Part shown: piece after piece, positions 54,805-63,163 of the stretch
Layout of the letters: the number at the start of each line of letters is the position of its first letter
Position numbering within the stretch: the stretch's first letter is position 1
Assembly (NCBI GenBank): GCA_963775315.1
Contig: CAVZIN010000007.1
Location: 1,302,001 to 1,366,000, forward strand
Length of the DNA stretch: 64,000 nt
Direction of reading: 5' to 3'
Origin: CAWGHZ01 sp963775315
Lineage (GTDB): Bacteria; Pseudomonadota; Alphaproteobacteria; MPNO01; DASWLB01
The notes under the pieces: generated by a model
What the model saw: only the letters and a program-made list of their open reading frames with translations
Told to the model about the DNA's origin: nothing
Databases searched by the model: none
Program-made: the position numbers and the translations under genes

Positions 54805-55796
54805 CCACCTATCTAGCGAGCCTGCAGGACGGGCTGCACGAGGCCTTCGCGCGCGACCAGCGGGTCATGCTGCTGGGCGAGGACGTGGCCGATCCCTATG
54901 GCGGCGCGTTCAAGGTCACGAAAGGGCTCTCTGCCGCCTTCCCCGGAAGGGTGCTCACCACCCCGATCAGCGAGGGCGCCATCACCGGCGTCGCCGCGGG
55001 GCTCGCGCTGCGCGGGCTGCGCCCCGCCGTCGAGATCATGTTCGGCGATTTCCTCACCCTCGCCGCCGACCAGATCGTCAACCATATCGCCAAGTTCCCG
55101 GGCCTCTACGGCGAGAAGGCGCGCGCGCCGGTCGTGGTGCGAACGCCGATGGGGGCGGGACGCGGCTATGGCGCGACCCACAGCCAGAGCCTGGAGAAGA
55201 TGTTCTTCGGGGTGCCCGAGCTGCGGGTGGTGGCGCCGTCGCACATCCACGCCCCCGGCGCGATGCTCGGCCACGCCTTGACCGAAGGCAACGACCCCGT
55301 GCTGTTCTGCGAGCACAAGCTGCTCTACCCGATGGCCCTGTTCGCCGGCGACGACCGGGTTTCCGTCGCGATGGTCGAAGAAATCCCCGGCTATCCGACC
55401 GCCGTCCTGAGGAACCATGACGGGGCGACGGACGCGACGGTGATCGCCTACGGGGGAATGTCGCGCCTGCTGGTGTTGCTGCTTGCGCGGCTGCGCGACG
55501 AGGAGATCGCGGTCACCGCTGTCCTGCCGTCGAGCCTCAAGCCGCTGCCGATCGAGACGCTGGCCACGCTCGCCGGCGAGACGGGCCGCATCGTGATCGC
55601 CGAGGAAGGTACCGAGGGCTTCAACTGGGGCGCCGAGGTCGCTTCCGCCCTGTACGAAAGGCTACTCGGCCGGATCGAAACCCCGATCCGCCGCCTCGCC
55701 GCCCGGGCCGGGGCGATCCCTTGCGCCGAGGCGGGCGAACGCGCCGCCCTGGTGCAGGACAGCGACATCGAACGCGCCATCCTGGAGGTCATGTGA
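54801..55796 (+). CDS. 2-oxoacid dehydrogenase E1 component, beta subunit
   Basis: 331 residues, transketolase-like: VMLLGEDVADPYGGAFKVTKGL, VLTTPISEGAITGVAAGLALRGLRPAVEIMFGDFLTLAADQI, GRGYGATHSQSLEKMFFGVPELRVVAPS and the C-terminal domain VIAEEGTEGFNWGAEVAS. It forms the alpha2beta2 E1 enzyme with the preceding product. It overlaps E1-alpha by four bases (ATGA) and the fusion gene by four (GTGA). Confidence 0.92.
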   Translation: MTTYLASLQDGLHEAFARDQRVMLLGEDVADPYGGAFKVTKGLSAAFPGRVLTTPISEGAITGVAAGLALRGLRPAVEIMFGDFLTLAADQIVNHIAKFPGLYGEKARAPVVVRTPMGAGRGYGATHSQSLEKMFFGVPELRVVAPSHIHAPGAMLGHALTEGNDPVLFCEHKLLYPMALFAGDDRVSVAMVEEIPGYPTAVLRNHDGATDATVIAYGGMSRLLVLLLARLRDEEIAVTAVLPSSLKPLPIETLATLAGETGRIVIAEEGTEGFNWGAEVASALYERLLGRIETPIRRLAARAGAIPCAEAGERAALVQDSDIERAILEVM

Positions 55797-56980
55797 CGGT
55801 TCTTGTTCCCGCCCCCGCGCTCGGCGCCAACGAGGATCGCGTGACCCTGACGCAGTGGCATGCGGCGGACCGCGCCCCCGTGCGCGCCGGCGACGTGATA
55901 TGCGGCATCGAGACCACCAAGGCGACCGTCGAAATCGAGGCGCCAGCCGACGGCTATCTCGTCCGGATCGCGGCCGAGGGCGACGAGATTGCGGTCGGCG
56001 CGCCCCTCGCCGCCATCGCCGAGACGGTGGACGCCGACATCACCGCCCTGCTCACAGCGCCGGGACCGGCGAAAGACACCGCCCCCACCAAGCTCTGGAC
56101 CAAAAAGGCCGAGGTCCTGGCCAAGCGCGCCGGAATGGACATCCAGTCCCTCGCCGCCCGGCTGGGCCACACGGTGACCGAAGCCGACGTGCGCGAGGCG
56201 ACAGCGCACCCGCCGGCTGCCAACCCGTCTCCGCCGACCAACGTCACGCCCCTTCCCGCCTCCGTCCCGCGCGCGACCGGCGATCTTCACGAGGATCGCT
56301 TCCCGGCCAGGCGGCGCGAGCGCGTCCTGCTGCTCGGTGGCGGCGCCGGTGCCGGCGCGATGGCGGTCGACGTCCTGTCGCGGGTCCACCACCAGCGCGC
56401 GGTCGGCATTCTCAACTCCAATCCGGCGACCCATGGCCGGACGGTCGGTGGCGTGCCCGTGATCGGCGCGCTCGACCGGATCGACGCGCTGTGGGCGGCG
56501 GGCGCGTTCGATGGCGCGATTATCCTGTTCACCCAGAACGTGGACGAGCGCGCCTCCGTGTTCATGACGCTGAAGGCCCGCGGCATCCGCTTCGCCAACG
56601 TGATCGACCCGACCGTCGAACTGCGCGGCGCGACCACGCTCGGCGAAGGCAATCTGATCATGGCGCATACCTTCTTCTCGACCGCGGTCACGGTCGGCGA
56701 CAACAACTTCTTCGCCAGCCATTGCTGCGTCGAGCATCACAGCCGCGTCGGCAGCCATTGCGCCTTCGGACCCCGCACCACCACATCGGGCGCAGTTACG
56801 GTCGGCGACCGGGTGAAGACCGGCATGGCGGTCGCCATCGAGCCCTACGTCACCATCGGGTCCGACACGCGGATCGCGTCGGGCTGTATCATCACCCAGG
56901 ACGTCGCGGCCGGGTCGCTGCTTAAGGCGCAGCCGACCCATGTCGTGCGTGCGCGCACTCCGCGCGCGAAGGCCGGCTGA
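55793..56980 (+). CDS. Lipoyl domain-E3-binding domain-PglD/NeuD-type sugar acyltransferase fusion
   Basis: 395 residues. (1) Lipoyl domain, about 1-80, with the attachment Lys43 in GIETTKATVEIEAPADGYL. (2) A segment at about 98-136, KAEVLAKRAGMDIQSLAARL then VTEADVREA, like the peripheral subunit-binding domain of E2 proteins. (3) Pro-rich linker. (4) PglD_N-type Rossmann domain (RVLLLGGGAGAGAMAVDVLS, GGVPVIGALDRID) and a left-handed beta-helix of hexapeptides, with the likely catalytic His in CCVEHHSRVGSHCAFGP. The normal E2 catalytic domain (HHxxxDG) is absent. The direct E1-alpha/E1-beta context suggests that acyl-lipoyl is the donor to a sugar nucleotide, instead of acyl-CoA. Activity and acceptor are inferred. 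Start GTG 55793 lies in GTGA. Confidence 0.85.
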   Translation: MTVLVPAPALGANEDRVTLTQWHAADRAPVRAGDVICGIETTKATVEIEAPADGYLVRIAAEGDEIAVGAPLAAIAETVDADITALLTAPGPAKDTAPTKLWTKKAEVLAKRAGMDIQSLAARLGHTVTEADVREATAHPPAANPSPPTNVTPLPASVPRATGDLHEDRFPARRRERVLLLGGGAGAGAMAVDVLSRVHHQRAVGILNSNPATHGRTVGGVPVIGALDRIDALWAAGAFDGAIILFTQNVDERASVFMTLKARGIRFANVIDPTVELRGATTLGEGNLIMAHTFFSTAVTVGDNNFFASHCCVEHHSRVGSHCAFGPRTTTSGAVTVGDRVKTGMAVAIEPYVTIGSDTRIASGCIITQDVAAGSLLKAQPTHVVRARTPRAKAG

Positions 56981-57828
56981 TGGCGCGGTTCACCGTCATC
57001 GGCGCGCGCGGCTTCATCGGCGGCCAGATGGTCGCTCATCTGGCCGGCCGCGGTCACGCGGTCGCGGCCCCGGCGCGCGGCGAGATGCCGTCCGGCGATC
57101 CCGGTCATGTCGTCTATTGCGCCGGCGTCACCGCCGATTTCCGCACCCGCCCGTTCGACACCGTGGATGCGCACATCACCCACCTCGCCGAGATGCTGCG
57201 GCGCATCCGGCCGCAATCGTTCCTCTACCTCTCCTCGACGCGGCTCTACGAGGGCGCCGCGTCGGGTGACGAGGCCGCGCCGGTCGCGCTGCACCCCGCC
57301 GCGCCCGGGGCGCTCTACAACGCCACCAAGCTCGCCGGCGAGTCGCTGTGCCTGTCGCGGCCGGAGCCGACCGTCAGGGTCGCGCGCCTGTCCAACGTGT
57401 ACGGCGCTCCGATGATGGACGACTGCCCGCCGCGGGCCGACTTCCTCGCCGCCATAGTGCGCGAGGCGGTGGATGACGGTGTCGTGCGGCTCCGCACCGC
57501 CCCGGGCTCCGCCAAGGACTATGTCGCAGTCGGGGACGTTGCCCTGGCGCTGGAGCGGATCGCACTCGGCGGGACCGAGCGGCTCTACAACGTCGCGTCC
57601 GGCGTGAACGTCACGCATGGCGCGATCACCGTCCGCCTCGCCGAGCTGACCGGCTGCGCCGTCGAGGTTGCACCCGACGCGCCCGAAACGGCGTTCCCGC
57701 CGATCCGCACCGACCGCATCGCCGCCGCCTGCGGCCCGGCCGAACCGTGGCGTCCCGCCGCGCTGCTCGACCGGCTGCCCGACCTGGTGGCCGCAACCCG
57801 CCGCCCACGCCTGGAGCCCGCCGCATGA
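56980..57828 (+). CDS. NAD-dependent epimerase/dehydratase (extended SDR)
   Basis: 282 residues. Rossmann motif FTVIGARGFIGGQMVAHLAGRG, YLSSTRLYEG and the catalytic Tyr-x-x-x-Lys in LYNATKLAGESLCL, then RVARLSNVYGAPM. It belongs to the nucleotide-sugar epimerase/reductase group. With a 3,5-epimerase and methyltransferase upstream it is most likely the 4-ketoreductase that finishes the sugar, but a dehydratase or epimerase role is not excluded. It is short for a 4,6-dehydratase. One-base overlap at the start and four-base overlap at the end with neighbours. Confidence 0.85.
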   Translation: MARFTVIGARGFIGGQMVAHLAGRGHAVAAPARGEMPSGDPGHVVYCAGVTADFRTRPFDTVDAHITHLAEMLRRIRPQSFLYLSSTRLYEGAASGDEAAPVALHPAAPGALYNATKLAGESLCLSRPEPTVRVARLSNVYGAPMMDDCPPRADFLAAIVREAVDDGVVRLRTAPGSAKDYVAVGDVALALERIALGGTERLYNVASGVNVTHGAITVRLAELTGCAVEVAPDAPETAFPPIRTDRIAAACGPAEPWRPAALLDRLPDLVAATRRPRLEPAA

Positions 57829-58604
57829 AGAAGTCGCGCACCGTCACCATCGACGAAAGCAACGGACTCGTCGTAGTCTCCGACGAGAACGGCACGGTGC
57901 AGCATCCGATGGCCTCGCCCGAGGCGTTCTCGGAGGTAAGCCAGGCTTGGCTCCGCTGCGGCTGGGACACCAAATACGTCTACGGCTTCTCCTGGCTTGG
58001 CCGGCCGATCATCCAGCTTCCGGACGACATGTTCCGGCTGCAGGAGGTGATCTATCGGGTGAAGCCGGACGTCATCGTCGAGACGGGCATCGCCCATGGC
58101 GGTTCGCTGATCTTCCATGCCGGCCTGTGCGCGGCGATGGGCAAGGGGCGCGTAATCGGCGTCGACGTCGAGATCCGGCCGCACAACCGCGCTGCCATCG
58201 AGGCGCACGAGCTCTACCCCTACATCACGATGTTCGAGGGCTCGTCGACCGACCCCGCCGTGGTCACCCGCGTGCGCGAGGCGATCGCGCCTGGCGACAC
58301 GGTGCTGGTGATCCTCGATTCCAACCACACCCATTCCCACGTCGCGGGCGAACTCGCCGCCTATGGCGGGATGGTGACCGAAGGCTCGTATATCGTCGCG
58401 TGCGACGGCATCATGGGCCGGCTCGCCGGCGCGCCCCGCTCCGATCCGTCATGGAGCTGGAACAACCCGACCGAGGCGGCCAGGGAATTCGCCGCCGCCG
58501 ATCCGCGCTTCGCGCTGGAAGAGCCGGAGTTCCCGTTCAACGAAGGCATGATCACCGAGCGGGTGACTTACTGGCCCGGCGCGTTCCTGAAGCGGGTGGC
58601 ATAA
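57825..58604 (+). CDS. CmcI-like (cephalosporin hydroxylase/rhamnosyl O-methyltransferase) family protein
   Basis: 259 residues. YVYGFSWLGRPIIQLPDDMFRLQEVIYRVKPDVIVETGIAHGGSLIFHAGLCAAMG, IGVDVEIRPHNR and LVILDSNHTHSHV match the CmcI family, a SAM-dependent methyltransferase fold often found in glycan loci, where it O-methylates sugars. It is the last gene of the sugar operon (ATGA overlap with the SDR gene) and is convergent with the GT41 gene 53 bases away. Confidence 0.82.
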   Translation: MKKSRTVTIDESNGLVVVSDENGTVQHPMASPEAFSEVSQAWLRCGWDTKYVYGFSWLGRPIIQLPDDMFRLQEVIYRVKPDVIVETGIAHGGSLIFHAGLCAAMGKGRVIGVDVEIRPHNRAAIEAHELYPYITMFEGSSTDPAVVTRVREAIAPGDTVLVILDSNHTHSHVAGELAAYGGMVTEGSYIVACDGIMGRLAGAPRSDPSWSWNNPTEAAREFAAADPRFALEEPEFPFNEGMITERVTYWPGAFLKRVA

Positions 58605-58657
58605 GGCCTTCTGGCGCCCAATCCACGGTCAGCTCTTCCGGCTCACCCGATCCCGGT

Positions 58658-61198
58658 CTAGCGGAGTCTGTGGCGCTCGACCAGCTCCGTCATCCGATCC
58701 TGGAAATCCCGGGCGAACGCATCCGCGTTGTAGATCGGCGACGCCTTGACGATGTCGCGCAGGTTGCGGCGCAGATGACGAAGCCGGTCGCGGTCGGCGG
58801 CCAGCGTCAAGGCCGTCTCGAAATAGGCCTCTGGCGTCTCGACCGACAGGTCGCCCAAGCCACAATGGTTCACCAAGGAATGGTTGAGGCGCTGGTGCAT
58901 GTTCGGGCCGTAGCGCCCGACAACCGGTACGCCCATCCACATCGTGTCGCAGCTCGTCGTGCCGCCGACCGCGGGGTATGTGTCGAGCGCGATGTCCATG
59001 TCGTTGTAGAACGGCAGGTGGTTGTACTGGCCTGTCTCGTTCGTGTCGAAGAAGATGCGGTCGGCCGCGATGCCGTTCTTTCCGAACTCCTTGACCAGGT
59101 TGGCGCGCGGGACGATCGAGCTGAACTCGGGCCGCACCAGCAGCATGCGCGAGCCTTCGAGCGCGCGCAGGATCCGGGACCATTCGGCGATCACCCGGGG
59201 GGTGATCTTGTAAAGCGAGTTCATCGAGCCGAACGTCACCACACCGTTGCGGTCCAGAGGAAGCTCGTCGCAGATCGGTGTATCTGGATAGTCGCTGAAG
59301 CAGACCCAGGCGGCCTCCATCTCGAGGAAGTTCTCGGTCCAGAGCTCCGGCACGGTCGGCTTCACGAACCGGTCGACCAGGGCGTAGTCGACGGTCGGCA
59401 GGCCCGACGTCCCGCCATAGCCGAGCCACGATACCTGTAGCGGCGCCGGACGCCAGGCGAGCGCACCGAGCTGGCCGCCGCCGGTGGCACCGTTCAGCTC
59501 GAACAGGATGTCGATCGCGTCGTCGCGGATCGTCCGGGCAACGTCGCGATAGTTCAGCTGCCCGGTCAGACGGAACCCGGCGACCGCCTGCTTCAGCGCC
59601 ACCTGGACCGGATCGCCCGGCAGCTCGTCGGTGGTGTAGGCGTAGATCTCGAAACGGTCGCGGTCGTAGCGGTCGAACAGCGTCTTCACGAACTTGGCGA
59701 CGACGTGGCTGCGAAGGTCCGACGACAGAAATCCGAGCCTCACTTTCCCCGACCGGACTGATGGATCGAGGGGCGCAAGCGGCTCGGCCTCGGCCTCCTC
59801 CATCATGGCCTTGCCCCACTTGAAATGGAGGCGCGTCAGGGCCCTGTCGGCCTCGAAGGTTTCGGTCGTAGGGCGCAAATCGAGGAACGCGCCGATCAGG
59901 AAGATCGGGTTCACGTCCTCGTCGCAGATTTGGATCAGGTCGCCGAGCTTCTCGATGGTTTCGAAGTCGCAGCTCGAGCGTAGCGGCCCGTTCACGGCAA
60001 GCGCCATACGGGGGGCCCAGCCGGGCATCGCCAGCGCCGTGTGGGCATGAAGGTTGGCTTCGTCCACCTTGCCCGACCGCTGCAAGGCCATGCAGAGCTG
60101 GGCGTGAAGGAACGCCGACCCCTCCCCGCGAGCGCGGATCGCTGCGGCGTAGACCTGGGCCGCCTCCGGGTACCGCATCAGCGCGGTCAGCGCGTTGCCG
60201 ACGTTTGTAAGGTGGTCGACGTTGTTTGGCTCCAGCTCGTCGGCACAGAGAAACTGGAACAGCGCCTCGTTGGACCGGCCAATGCGACCGAGGCAGGCGC
60301 CGAGGTCCTGGCGGTAGCCGGGCACATCCGGATATTTCTCGACCAGCGGTCGAAGCACCTCGGCGGCCTCCTCATTTTTCTCGCGCTTGGCGAGGATGAG
60401 GCTCCAATTGTGCTGGACGCGGGGATTATCGGGCGCGAGCCGCGCCGCCTTCTCGAGACAGGCTTCGGCCTCCTCATCCAGGTCGAGCCGTTTCAGCGCG
60501 TTGCCGAGGTTGCTGCAGATCTCGGCCGAGTTGGGTGCCAGCTCGTGCGCCTTGCGGTAGTGAGGCAGCGCCTCGGCTGTCCGATCGATCTGTTCGAGGA
60601 CGTAGCCGCAATTGCTGTTGGCCTCGGCGTCGTCGGGAAATTCGGCGAGATAGGCCTCGAACAGCTCCACCGCCTCCGCGAAGTCGCCGGCCTCCATGCA
60701 GAGGGCGGCAAGATGCTTGTGGACGCTGCGCACGCGGGGCTGGAAGCGGATCGCCTGGCGATAAAGCTGCATTGCCTCGGCGTTTTCGCCCCTGTCCTTG
60801 AGTATGTGACCAAGGTTCGCGTTGGCATCGACGTGAATGGGATTGAGTTGGAGCGCGACACGGTAACCGGCAATCGCCTCGTCAATCCGCCCGAGCTTCT
60901 GCAGCGCGGTTGCGCGGTTGGCATGGTAGATCGCCTGCTTCGGGGAAATCGCGAGCGCCCTGTCGATCAGCTCGACAGCCGCGGCGCTGTCACCGGCCTG
61001 ATGCCTGAGGACTCCCAACAGATGCAGGCCCTCAGGGTTTTCCGGCGCGAGACCGAGCGCCTCATCATAAAGCCTGGACGCGGCATCGAGCTGGCCCGCA
61101 CGGTGTGCGGAAAGCGCCCGCGTGAGCAGGTCTGCGACCGCTGCGCCTCCGTCCGCAGGTTTTGCGGCCGCTGCCGTCGTCGCCGTGGGAGCCGTCAT
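58658..61198 (-). CDS. TPR-GT41 (O-GlcNAc transferase-like) glycosyltransferase, likely flagellin-modifying
   Basis: 846 residues. About ten tetratricopeptide repeats occupy residues 20-400 (for example AVELIDRALAISPKQAIYHANRATALQKLG). The C-terminal part is GT41: VRLGFLSSDLRSHVVAKFV, DILFELNGATGGGQLGALAWRPAPLQVSWLGYGGTSGLPTVDY, VTFGSMNSLYKITPRV and DTYPAVGGTTSCDTMWMGVPVV. GT41 enzymes attach sugars to Ser/Thr of proteins, and the TPR array selects the acceptor. It is divergent from fliC across a 337-base regulatory region and faces the sugar operon, the same pairing as FlmG-type flagellin glycosyltransferases in Caulobacter. Flagellin as target is inferred from position. Confidence 0.9.
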   Translation of the reverse strand: MTAPTATTAAAAKPADGGAAVADLLTRALSAHRAGQLDAASRLYDEALGLAPENPEGLHLLGVLRHQAGDSAAAVELIDRALAISPKQAIYHANRATALQKLGRIDEAIAGYRVALQLNPIHVDANANLGHILKDRGENAEAMQLYRQAIRFQPRVRSVHKHLAALCMEAGDFAEAVELFEAYLAEFPDDAEANSNCGYVLEQIDRTAEALPHYRKAHELAPNSAEICSNLGNALKRLDLDEEAEACLEKAARLAPDNPRVQHNWSLILAKREKNEEAAEVLRPLVEKYPDVPGYRQDLGACLGRIGRSNEALFQFLCADELEPNNVDHLTNVGNALTALMRYPEAAQVYAAAIRARGEGSAFLHAQLCMALQRSGKVDEANLHAHTALAMPGWAPRMALAVNGPLRSSCDFETIEKLGDLIQICDEDVNPIFLIGAFLDLRPTTETFEADRALTRLHFKWGKAMMEEAEAEPLAPLDPSVRSGKVRLGFLSSDLRSHVVAKFVKTLFDRYDRDRFEIYAYTTDELPGDPVQVALKQAVAGFRLTGQLNYRDVARTIRDDAIDILFELNGATGGGQLGALAWRPAPLQVSWLGYGGTSGLPTVDYALVDRFVKPTVPELWTENFLEMEAAWVCFSDYPDTPICDELPLDRNGVVTFGSMNSLYKITPRVIAEWSRILRALEGSRMLLVRPEFSSIVPRANLVKEFGKNGIAADRIFFDTNETGQYNHLPFYNDMDIALDTYPAVGGTTSCDTMWMGVPVVGRYGPNMHQRLNHSLVNHCGLGDLSVETPEAYFETALTLAADRDRLRHLRRNLRDIVKASPIYNADAFARDFQDRMTELVERHRLR

Positions 61199-61292
61199 CG
61201 CACCTGTTCCCCGAAGCTTTGCGGATCTTTGCCATTCCTTTCAAATCATCCTTGCGAACTCGTTAACGGAGTGTCGGCGGCGGCGGAGCCGA

Positions 61293-61404
61293 CCGGCAAA
61301 TCCTGCCGTGCCAGGCAATTTCTGCCGGCAATTCCTGCCGGGTCCGGCAATTCTTGCCCGGCGCAGATGGCAGCCTCTGCCGGGAGACTGGCAGAATCCG
61401 CCGG
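61293..61404. promoter_or_regulatory. Array of six GGCAAnnnCTGCCGG palindromes upstream of fliC
   Basis: Related 16-18-base palindromes begin at about 61293, 61313, 61325, 61344, 61368 and 61389 (for example CCGGCAATTCCTGCCGG at 61325-61341), spaced 13 to 23 bases apart. They end 20 bases before the sigma-54 promoter of fliC. The first three are nearest to the consensus. The same motif occurs upstream of flgI. This looks like a multi-site enhancer for a sigma-54 flagellar activator of the FlbD type. It fills most of the 337-base gap between the GT41 gene and fliC; nothing else was recognised there except TTAA half-sites. Confidence 0.65.
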
Positions 61405-61423
61405 CTTCCGACGAGGCGCCGGG

Positions 61424-61440
61424 TTGGCATCGTTCTTGCA
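61424..61440 (+). promoter_or_regulatory. Sigma-54 promoter of fliC
   Basis: TTGGCATCGTTCTTGCA fits the sigma-54 consensus with a full TTGC -12 element; GG (61426-61427) and GC (61438-61439) are separated by ten bases. It leaves a 5' leader of about 85 bases before the flagellin ATG. Confidence 0.85.
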
Positions 61441-61535
61441 TGTCCCTTGTTGCGCACGGGGGCTCTCCCTCGGCGCGGGGCGCAAGCCTCAGGCCGGCAG
61501 GATGCCGGCAACATCATCCACGTAGGAGAAACTCG

Positions 61536-62696
61536 ATGCCTCTTAATGTAATCTCGAACTACGCGGCGAACGTCGCCCACCGCAACCTGCAGAATTCAGA
61601 CATGGCGGCGACGAACTCGCTGGCCAAGTTGTCGGCCGGCACCCGCGTGCTGTCGGCGAAGGACGACGCGGCCGCCCTGGCGGTCGGGTCTCGCCTCTCC
61701 CTGGAGGAGTCGGGCCTCAAGCAGGCGGCGGTCAACGCCGGCCAGGCGAGCTCGATGCTGCAGATCGCGGACGGCGCGATGTCCCAGGTCTTCGACATCC
61801 TGAGCCGGATGAAGAGCCTGGCCGTCCAGGCCGGTTCGGGCCAGCTGTCCGATACGGACCGCAGCAACCTGAACACCGAGTACCAGCAGCTGACCTCGGA
61901 AATCACCCGTATCGCGGGCAATACCACGTTCAGCGGAACCAACCTCGTCAACGGTTCCCAGTCGCTCAATGCCAGCCCCACCGGGTACGCCTCGGGTCAG
62001 TTCGTGAACGGCATCACCGTGAAGGGCTTCACGGTTGACACCACGGGCAGCAACTCGACCTTCTCGATCAGCCACGCGGCCTCGAGCAGCACGTACTCGC
62101 TGAGCGACGGCACGACCACCTACACGGGCACGATCGCCCCGGCCGCCCTCACCGGCGGCAAGGTGAACGGGCCGATCACACTGAAGCTGACGGCTGCCGG
62201 CTCCGACGCCGAGATGGATCTGAGCCTCGGTGCGAACTTCGACACCCAGGTCGCCAGCTCCAACTCAGCCGCGGTCATCGTGGGCAGCAACACCACGAGC
62301 TTCACCTTCAAGGTCGGCTCGGGCACCACGTCGAGCGACGACATCACCATCAACATCGGCGGTGTCACGCTCGCCGCTCTCGGCATCGACTCGACCTCGT
62401 CGGTCGACACCGTCTCGAACGCGGCGAGCGCATCCAACCAGATCAACTCCGCGGTCGGCACGCTGAACACCGCGCGGGCCACCGTCGGCGCGCTTCAGAA
62501 CCGGCTCGACTTCGCGGCGTCGAACATCTCGATCGCCACGGAGAATACCGAGGCGGCCCGAAGCAACCTGATGGATCTGGACGTCGCTTCGGAGATCAGC
62601 AACCTGACCTCCAAGCAGATCCTGATCCAGACAGGCGTTGCCATGCTGGCCCAGGCCAACCAGCTGCCGCAGGGCCTCCTGCGCCTGCTGCAATAG
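61536..62696 (+). CDS. fliC: Flagellin
   Basis: 386 residues. N-terminal D0/D1 helices (NVISNYAANVAHRNLQNSDMAATNSLAKLSAGTRVLSAKDDAAALAVGSRL) and C-terminal D1/D0 (ALQNRLDFAASNISIATENTEAARSNLMDLDVASEISNLTSKQILIQTGVAMLAQANQLPQGLLRLL) are both complete. The central region (about 150-300) is rich in Ser, Thr and Asn, offering many sites for O-glycosylation. It forms the filament. AGGAG stands eight bases before ATG 61536. Transcription is from the sigma-54 promoter; a hairpin follows the stop. Confidence 0.95.
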   Translation: MPLNVISNYAANVAHRNLQNSDMAATNSLAKLSAGTRVLSAKDDAAALAVGSRLSLEESGLKQAAVNAGQASSMLQIADGAMSQVFDILSRMKSLAVQAGSGQLSDTDRSNLNTEYQQLTSEITRIAGNTTFSGTNLVNGSQSLNASPTGYASGQFVNGITVKGFTVDTTGSNSTFSISHAASSSTYSLSDGTTTYTGTIAPAALTGGKVNGPITLKLTAAGSDAEMDLSLGANFDTQVASSNSAAVIVGSNTTSFTFKVGSGTTSSDDITINIGGVTLAALGIDSTSSVDTVSNAASASNQINSAVGTLNTARATVGALQNRLDFAASNISIATENTEAARSNLMDLDVASEISNLTSKQILIQTGVAMLAQANQLPQGLLRLLQ

Positions 62697-62708
62697 TCAC
62701 GACGGCAC

Positions 62709-62730
62709 GGGGGGAGCAGCGGCTCCCCCC
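62709..62730 (+). terminator. Perfect GC hairpin after fliC
   Basis: GGGGGGAGC and GCTCCCCCC form a nine-base stem around AGCG, 12 bases after the flagellin stop. There is no T-run, and flaG follows in the same direction, so it may stabilise the fliC message or reduce read-through rather than terminate fully. Confidence 0.55.
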
Positions 62731-62767
62731 GAACCGCCGAGGGAGAGCCACGATCGGCTAGACCACC

Positions 62768-63121
62768 GTGACCGACCACGCCAACATCCCCCCCCTTACG
62801 GGTTCACCCAGCCTCGCGCCCCGCATCGCACGGGCGGTCGAGGTCGGGAAGCTGGCGGCCCAGCGCCACCAGCCCGCCGCGGACGCGCCCCAGACCGCGT
62901 CCGGCGCCACCAAGGACTTATCCGGCACCACCGTCCCCACGCTCGAACTCTTCGATGCTCGGGTCGAGTTGCATGTCGACAAGGACTCCGGCCTGGTGGT
63001 CGGGCGCGTCTTCGACCGCCAGACGAACAAGGAAATCCGCCAGATTCCGTCCGAAGCGATTGTCCGTCTCGCCGCGGCGCTCAAGGAGCAGCTCGGACCG
63101 CTGGTGAACATAAAGGCTTAA
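62768..63121 (+). CDS. flaG: FlaG-family protein
   Basis: 117 residues. The C-terminal half is the FlaG domain: LFDARVELHVDKDSGLVVGRVFDRQTNKEIRQIPSEAIVRLAAAL. The N-terminal half is low-complexity. The start must be GTG 62768, since an in-frame TAG lies two codons upstream, but no good ribosome site is seen. FlaG influences filament length or cap assembly in other bacteria. It lies between fliC and fliD, its common place. Confidence 0.85.
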   Translation: MTDHANIPPLTGSPSLAPRIARAVEVGKLAAQRHQPAADAPQTASGATKDLSGTTVPTLELFDARVELHVDKDSGLVVGRVFDRQTNKEIRQIPSEAIVRLAAALKEQLGPLVNIKA

Positions 63122-63163
63122 GGCTTTGCGGGCAGGATCGGGTTAACCAACGGGTCTTCTCGA

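Noticed and set aside
53878..55796. Housekeeping pyruvate dehydrogenase E1
   Set aside because: No E2 catalytic domain or lpd follows, and the genes are embedded by four-base overlaps in a sugar operon.
61293..61404. Possible CRISPR array
   Set aside because: Repeats are short palindromes with 13-23-base spacing, overlap each other and lie in a promoter region; no cas genes.
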